Notes under the pieces: generated by a model | Told to the model about the DNA's origin: nothing | Database searches by the model: none | The model's input: only the letters and a program-made list of their open reading frames with translations | DNA from: Halorussus halophilus | GTDB taxonomy: Archaea; Halobacteriota; Halobacteria; Halobacteriales; Haladaptataceae | Direction of reading: 5' to 3' | DNA: 64,000 nt | Assembly: GCF_008831545.1 (NCBI RefSeq) | Contig: NZ_CP044523.1 | Span: 2,480,001-2,544,000 of the forward strand | Made by a program: the position numbers and the translations under genes | Shown here: in pieces, positions 59,829 to 64,000 of the stretch | Layout: each line of letters opens with the position of its first letter | How positions within the stretch are numbered: the first letter of the stretch is position 1

Positions 59829-61034
59829 GTGGACGTTCGCGCGCTGCTCCGTTCCGACGACGACAACTCCGAGCGCTGGCGGTCGGTGTTCGCCATCGCT
59901 GGCTGGCAGACTGCGGCGAGTCTCTGCTACTACAGCATCTTCGCGGCCACCGCGTTCGTCCGCGAGGGGTTCGAAATTTCGCGCACCCTGGTCGGCGTCT
60001 TCCTGACTGCCGCGATGGTCGGCTACACGCTCAACCTCTTTCCGAGCGGCGCGGCCGTCGATGGGTTCGGCGAGTCCAAAGTGATGATTGCAGGACTGCT
60101 CGCACTCGGTGGCGGCGTCGTCGCCGTCTCGCTGGCACCGACCTACGCCATCCTACTCGCAGCGAGCGTCCTCCTCGGGGCGGCCTACGCGACGGCGATG
60201 CCAGCCTCGAACAAGGGCATCGTGGCCGCCGCACCGAGAGGTCGAGAAAATCTTGCCATGGGCATCAAGCAGGTCGGCGTCACCGCCGGAAGCGGTGCGG
60301 CCTCGCTCGTCGTCACGGGCGTCGCGGCCGTCGCCGCGTGGCAACTCGGCTTCTGGACAATCGCCGTCGTTGCAGTTGGCTACGCCGCCATCTTCGCGCT
60401 GACGTACAGTGGCACCGACGGGTCGGGGTCGCTTTCGCGTCCGGACTTCTCGGGACTCGGCCAGAACAGGGCCTATCTGCTCTTGGTCGCCGCAGGACTG
60501 TTCGTCGGCGCGACCATCTTCTCGATGCTCGGCTACGTTATCCTCTACGTGCAGGACGTGGTGGCCGCGAGCGCGGCCGCTGGGGGCGTCGTCCTCGCAC
60601 TGGCGCAGGTGACCGGGAGTGTCGGCCGGGTCGGAAGCGGGTCGCTCGCGGACCGCCTCGGCGACGCCCACGGGGCGGCGACCGTCTCGCTCGCGCAACT
60701 CGCGGGTGCCGTGGTGCTGTTCGCCCTGCTCGCGTTTGGAGACCTTTCGCTCACCGTCGCCGCAGTTGTCTTCGGCGCGCTCGGTCTCACCGTCCTCGGG
60801 ATGACCGGCGTCTACTACTCCTGCCTGAGCGACATCGTGGCCAGTGAGGACGTTGGGACTGCGACTGCTGGTGGGCAGACTGCAATCAACGTGGGTGGAC
60901 TGCTGACTCCGCCTGCGTTTGGGTTTTTGGCCGATACTTTCGGATACGATGCAGGATGGGCGATGCTCGCGGTGTTGACTGTTTGTGGAACGCTGTTGCT
61001 GTGGGGCGTTCGGCGGGAGACAGCGAGGGAGTGA
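59829..61034 (+). CDS. Major facilitator superfamily transporter
   Basis: 401 aa, GTG start at 59829. Twelve helices in two halves, with GLAALGGGVVAVSLAP-type MFS spacing and the cytosolic motif GYAAIFALTYSGTDGSGS in the central loop; NLFPSGAAVDGFGESKVMIA near the start matches motif A. It probably imports or exports an organic acid or aromatic, in line with the adjacent acyl-CoA genes. Translated with the upstream regulator. Confidence 0.87.
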   Translation: MDVRALLRSDDDNSERWRSVFAIAGWQTAASLCYYSIFAATAFVREGFEISRTLVGVFLTAAMVGYTLNLFPSGAAVDGFGESKVMIAGLLALGGGVVAVSLAPTYAILLAASVLLGAAYATAMPASNKGIVAAAPRGRENLAMGIKQVGVTAGSGAASLVVTGVAAVAAWQLGFWTIAVVAVGYAAIFALTYSGTDGSGSLSRPDFSGLGQNRAYLLLVAAGLFVGATIFSMLGYVILYVQDVVAASAAAGGVVLALAQVTGSVGRVGSGSLADRLGDAHGAATVSLAQLAGAVVLFALLAFGDLSLTVAAVVFGALGLTVLGMTGVYYSCLSDIVASEDVGTATAGGQTAINVGGLLTPPAFGFLADTFGYDAGWAMLAVLTVCGTLLLWGVRRETARE

Positions 61035-61070
61035 GAAAAGAAAGTGCAGATGCCAACGTGACTACTACTT

Positions 61071-61175
61071 CGAAAGCCTCGCTCGCTGCGAGTTTCAGAA
61101 GAAGTCGAAGCCGCTGCGAACACGCCGAAAGCCCCCGCTCGCTACGAGTTTCAGAAGAAATCACTGCGAACACAC
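61071..61175. repeat. Tandem 50-55-bp repeat related to module C
   Basis: Two units (61071-61125 and 61126-61175). Each begins CGAAAGCC(C/T)C, includes CTCGCT(G/A)CGAGTTTCAGAAG and ends CTGCGAACAC; a third start CTGAAAGTCCCACC follows. On the minus strand each unit ends AGCGAGCGGGGGCTTTC, the right end of module C. It fills the convergent gap after the MFS gene. Confidence 0.7.
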
Positions 61176-61245
61176 TGAAAGTCCCACCCTGTCGTTTGCG
61201 TCCTCTTACTCGCAGTGGGAGCGATTCAGTCGCCCGGCCAGACCC

Positions 61246-62124
61246 CTACTCGTACGTCAACGTCATCCCGTCGTCGAATTTCAAATCGCCGCCATTGAGA
61301 TGACTGGCGTGCTTCGAGAAGCCGAAGACGAACAGGTTGGCGACCTCCGCAGGCGTCATCATTTCGGTCGTTCGAGACTGCCCCAGCATCACGTCCTCCA
61401 CGACTTCTTGCACCGAAATTCCTCGCTGGTCGGCCGTATCCGGAATCTGATCGGTGACGAGCGGCGTCTTCACGTAGCCCGTCGAAATCGAAAAGGAGCG
61501 CACGCCGTCTCCCTCCGCCGCAATCGACTGGGTGAGTCCCCGGAGGCCGAACTTCGCCACGTTGTAGGCCACCTTGTCGCTGGTGACGTAGTGGCCATGG
61601 ACCGACGCCATGTTGCCGACGCAACCGAAGCCGTTCGAAGAGTCGCGCATGTCGTCGCCCGACTCACGCATGTGGGGCAGGCAATGCTTCGCCAGTTCGA
61701 CCGGCGCGCGGACCATCACGTCCTGCATCGCGTCGTAGGTGTCCATCGGGAACTCCTCGATGGGGTCGATGTGCTGCATCCCGGCGACGTTGGCGAGGTA
61801 GGTGATGTTTCCGTGGTTGGCGGCCCTCCCTACGATTTCCGGCACGTCTTCGCGCAGGTCTCCGACGACAGTCTCCACAGTTCCTTCTACACCGAGATCG
61901 GCGGCCTTCTGGTCTGTCCCGGCGAGACCATCCTCGTCCATGTCGGTGCCGACGACGGTCAGACCGTTCTCTGCGAGGGCGAGTGCTGTCGCGCGTCCGA
62001 TACCGGAGGCCGCGCCAGTCACGAGCGCGACGTTTTCGGCGACGAATCGGTCGTCGTCGATTCGCAACACGTCGTCCGCTGTCAATTCGGGCGAGGAGAC
62101 TTCGTCTGTCACGTGCTGTGTCAC
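61246..62124 (-). CDS. SDR dehydrogenase, 3-hydroxybutyrate-dehydrogenase-like
   Basis: 292 aa. NAD-binding TGAASGIGRATALAL, acidic D in GTDMDEDG (NAD preference), the NNAG-equivalent LANVAGMQH, active-site S...Y-x-x-x-K in SVHGHYVTSDKVAYNVAK, and GYVKTPLVTDQI. Order and HID/GMQH match bacterial 3-hydroxybutyrate dehydrogenases, which interconvert 3-hydroxybutyrate and acetoacetate and work with PHA or acyl-CoA pools. Its minus-strand promoter overlaps the GGTTAACGTATGAAG motif. Convergent with the MFS gene. Confidence 0.87.
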   Translation of the reverse strand: MTQHVTDEVSSPELTADDVLRIDDDRFVAENVALVTGAASGIGRATALALAENGLTVVGTDMDEDGLAGTDQKAADLGVEGTVETVVGDLREDVPEIVGRAANHGNITYLANVAGMQHIDPIEEFPMDTYDAMQDVMVRAPVELAKHCLPHMRESGDDMRDSSNGFGCVGNMASVHGHYVTSDKVAYNVAKFGLRGLTQSIAAEGDGVRSFSISTGYVKTPLVTDQIPDTADQRGISVQEVVEDVMLGQSRTTEMMTPAEVANLFVFGFSKHASHLNGGDLKFDDGMTLTYE

Positions 62125-62148
62125 TCGTCGGGCGAGTGAAAAACCGGA

Positions 62149-62163
62149 GGTTAACGTATGAAG
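62149..62163 (+). promoter_or_regulatory. Candidate operator, GGTTAACGTATGAAG
   Basis: It overlaps the expected TATA position (about 25 bp upstream) of the minus-strand SDR gene, so binding here should repress it. Same motif as 56098-56112. Confidence 0.5.
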
Positions 62164-62175
62164 CCCACCCAGCCG

Positions 62176-62189
62176 TTTACATGTTAACC
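62176..62189 (-). promoter_or_regulatory. Candidate operator, inverted copy (GGTTAACATGTAAA on minus)
   Basis: TTTACATGTTAACC on the plus strand, 5 bp upstream of the TATA-like AGTATTTG (62194-62200) of the ABC-transporter binding-protein gene. It lies 12 bp from the neighbouring site, so the two form an inverted pair. Confidence 0.55.
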
Positions 62190-62230
62190 CCCCAGTATTT
62201 GCCGGATACGAGGGATGTATCTAACCTGTT

Positions 62231-63649
62231 ATGGTGGACGAGAACCTTTCACGACGACAGTGGCTCACCGCACTCGGCGCGACCGGAACGGCCGGTCTCG
62301 CTGGCTGTATGGGCGGCGACGAAGGTGGACAGAACACGACGACTGACGGCGGCACGACGAACTCCGGCATGAACGACACCACGGCGAAGACGACGACGGC
62401 GGCGAACGTCTCCGGAAAGGTGAAAATCGGCGTCCTTCAGCCGACCTCCGGCGACCTCAAGTACTACGGTCAGCAGGGTCTCTGGGGCTTCTACTCCGGG
62501 CTCGCCTACAAGGGCAACACCGACCCCATCACCGGGTCGAGTACGGGCAAGCAGACGGTGACGGTCGGCGACGTAGACTACGAACTCATCGTGCGCGACA
62601 CGAAGTTCAGCGCCGACACGGCTCAGTCGCTAGCGACCGACCTCGTGAAGAACGAAGAGGTAGACATGCTCTTTGGCTGTGCCTCTTCAGGGTCGGCCAA
62701 CCGCGTCATCAAGACGGTCGTCAATCAGGCGCAGGTTCCGTACATGGCCGGTCCCGCCGCGTCTGCCGACATTACGGCGAGTTCCGAGACTTGTGGTAAC
62801 CTCGTCTTCCGAGCGAGCGAGAACACCGCGATGGACGCCCGCTCGGGCGGGAAGTACGTCGCCAACCAGACCGACGTGAGCAAGGTCTACCTCTTCGGAG
62901 CGGACTACTCGTTCGGCAAAGCGGTCGTGAACAACTACGAGCAGGTGCTGAAAGACGAGGGCATCGAAATCGTCGGCAAGAAGTTCGTTCCGCGCGGCTA
63001 CAAAGAGTGGAAAGGACTGCTCGACAACGCCCAGAAGGCGGGCGCAGAGGGCATCGTCGGTGGGTTCACCGTCGCCACACTGCCCGCGCTGTTCACTCAG
63101 GTCCTCAACGGCGACTACGACTTCCGCGTGTTCGGCGGCTTCGCGACCCAGATTACCAACAGCATCGTCGGCGGCACGCTCAAGAAGGCGCTGGGCGACC
63201 TGACGAAGGAGAAGTTGGCTAACACGAAACTCGGGCCGTTCACGACGCGCTACCACTGGAACCAGTACGACAACGACATCAACAACAAGTTCGTGGACAT
63301 GTACACCAACGCCTACGGCGTCGTGCCTGACCTGTTCACCTCCGGGACGTTCACCGCCGCGTCGGCCATCGTGCAGGCGGTCAACGCGAGCGGTTCGACC
63401 GAAGGCAAAGACATCGCCAACGCGCTCAGTGGGATGACGGTCAAGGACACGCCGAAGGGCGAAGGCGGCTACGTCTTCCAGAAATACAACAATCAGGCCC
63501 GGTCCTCGATGACCGTCGCGGACCCGGTGCCGACCACCGACGAGTGGGCGGAAAACTGGGACGCGCCGATAATGCCGGGCAAACCGCTCACCACGATTTC
63601 GGGCAAGAAATCGACCATCCCGAAAAGCGGCGTCGATTGCTCGCTGTGA
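62231..63649 (+). CDS. Branched-chain-amino-acid-type ABC transporter substrate-binding lipoprotein
   Basis: 472 aa. Tat signal SRRQWLTALGATGTAGLAGC with lipobox LAGC, then a Thr-rich tether and a periplasmic-binding-protein type 1 fold: KVKIGVLQPTSGDLKYYGQQ, ELIVRDTKFSADTAQSLATD, VDMLFGCASSGSANRVI, VYLFGADYSFGKAVVNNYEQ, GFTVATLPALFTQVLNG. This family binds amino acids, amides, urea or aromatic acids. ATG 62231. It is followed 1 nt later by the ATPase. Confidence 0.9.
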   Translation: MVDENLSRRQWLTALGATGTAGLAGCMGGDEGGQNTTTDGGTTNSGMNDTTAKTTTAANVSGKVKIGVLQPTSGDLKYYGQQGLWGFYSGLAYKGNTDPITGSSTGKQTVTVGDVDYELIVRDTKFSADTAQSLATDLVKNEEVDMLFGCASSGSANRVIKTVVNQAQVPYMAGPAASADITASSETCGNLVFRASENTAMDARSGGKYVANQTDVSKVYLFGADYSFGKAVVNNYEQVLKDEGIEIVGKKFVPRGYKEWKGLLDNAQKAGAEGIVGGFTVATLPALFTQVLNGDYDFRVFGGFATQITNSIVGGTLKKALGDLTKEKLANTKLGPFTTRYHWNQYDNDINNKFVDMYTNAYGVVPDLFTSGTFTAASAIVQAVNASGSTEGKDIANALSGMTVKDTPKGEGGYVFQKYNNQARSSMTVADPVPTTDEWAENWDAPIMPGKPLTTISGKKSTIPKSGVDCSL

Positions 63650-63650
63650 C

Positions 63651-64000
63651 ATGTTGCGAACCACGGGCTTGACGAAAGAGTTCGGCGGTCTCACGGCCGT
63701 CGATGACGTAGACTTCGCGTTGGAGGACGAGGAACTCTGCTCACTCATCGGACCGAACGGCGCGGGCAAGACGACGTTCTTCAACCTCCTGACGGGGACG
63801 CTCACCCCGACGCGGGGTACTGTCGAGTTGCAGAAGGAGAGCGGTTGGCGCGAGATTACCGAAGAGGAGCCACACGAAACGGCCAGCCTCGGTCTGCACC
63901 GCTCGTACCAGATTACGAACGTCTTCCCGACCAGCACGGTGTTGGAGAACGTCCGCGTGGCCGCACAGTCACATAGCGACGACTCCGCGAAGTTCTGGCG
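63651..64000 (+). CDS. ABC transporter ATP-binding protein, LivG-like (5' end only)
   Basis: First 116 codons, running off the right edge. LTKEFGGLTAVDDVDFALED, Walker A IGPNGAGKTTFFNLLTG, then the LivG-type LGLHRSYQITNVFPTSTVLE before the Q-loop region. It pairs with the preceding binding protein, so the permease genes should follow outside the window. Confidence 0.88.
   Translation, partial: MLRTTGLTKEFGGLTAVDDVDFALEDEELCSLIGPNGAGKTTFFNLLTGTLTPTRGTVELQKESGWREITEEEPHETASLGLHRSYQITNVFPTSTVLENVRVAAQSHSDDSAKFW

Overview
The window is a 64 kb piece of a haloarchaeal (class Halobacteria) chromosome. The evidence is GC-rich DNA, acidic predicted proteins, TATA-box promoters about 25 bp from start codons with little or no leader, Tat signal peptides with lipoboxes, a PGF-CTERM surface protein, a G1P dehydrogenase for archaeal lipids, TFS, archaeal NAC, the termination ribonuclease FttA/aCPSF1 and HalOD1/bat-type regulators. 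The genus cannot be fixed from sequence alone. Most of the window is core chromosome. I see no transposase, integrase, CRISPR array, rRNA or convincing tRNA.

Layout. 0-10 kb: tail of a J-domain protein, a wHTH regulator, a PIN/phosphoesterase pair, an FAD amine-oxidase-like enzyme, TFS, a formyltransferase-like protein, the nac-trmI operon with a PUA protein, a NYN protein and a second phosphoesterase. 10.6-16.4 kb: a compact lysine operon, dapA-dapB-dapD-lysA-dapF-dapE, in which all five junctions are 4-nt ATGA overlaps. 16.4-29 kb: small membrane and lipoproteins (several from one divergent paralogous set), an M48 protease, purB divergent from a PurN-PurH fusion, DedA, and the FolC-FolP fusion; it ends in a decayed patch at 28.25-28.95 kb holding two broken secreted-protein genes. 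29-39 kb: tail-anchored GT4, two DUF7344-type wHTH membrane regulators around an S9 peptidase, a three-gene exported-protein cassette and a sensor-domain membrane protein. 39-49 kb: ABC-2 transporter, DoxX-like protein, a second M48 protease, egsA, and fttA. 49-55.6 kb: flavin reductase, two Nudix enzymes, HalOD1 protein, HTH_10 regulator, proS, PGF-CTERM surface protein. 55.6-64 kb: an acyl/short-chain catabolic neighbourhood: MaoC hydratase, alpha/beta hydrolase plus acyl-CoA ligase, bat-type regulator, MFS, 3-hydroxybutyrate-type SDR, and a branched-chain-amino-acid-type ABC transporter running off the end.

The most unusual content is non-coding. Nearly all long gaps next to gene 3' ends carry mosaic repeats built from three modules, named here A, B and C. 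Module A has a conserved CCTCCCCAACCGACTG-like core followed by a hairpin whose stem changes with compensating substitutions. Module B is an ACCTTTT...GATGAAAA element; three of its four copies abut leaderless promoters. Module C is a GAAAG-GGG / GGG-CTTTC long-stem element. Two copies of A can face each other like the ends of a miniature inverted-repeat element, and C or B precedes A in the same order and orientation at separate loci. None lies in a divergent promoter gap. A second regulatory signal is the palindrome-like motif GGTTAACATGTgAA. It occurs at the promoters of the MaoC/hydrolase-ligase genes and of the SDR/ABC-transporter genes, tying them into one probable regulon.

Other points of interest are a PIN gene whose leaderless GTG start lies in a different frame from its catalytic domain, a 43-bp near-perfect palindrome behind tfs, and a duplicated TGATG start region in front of the second M48 protease.
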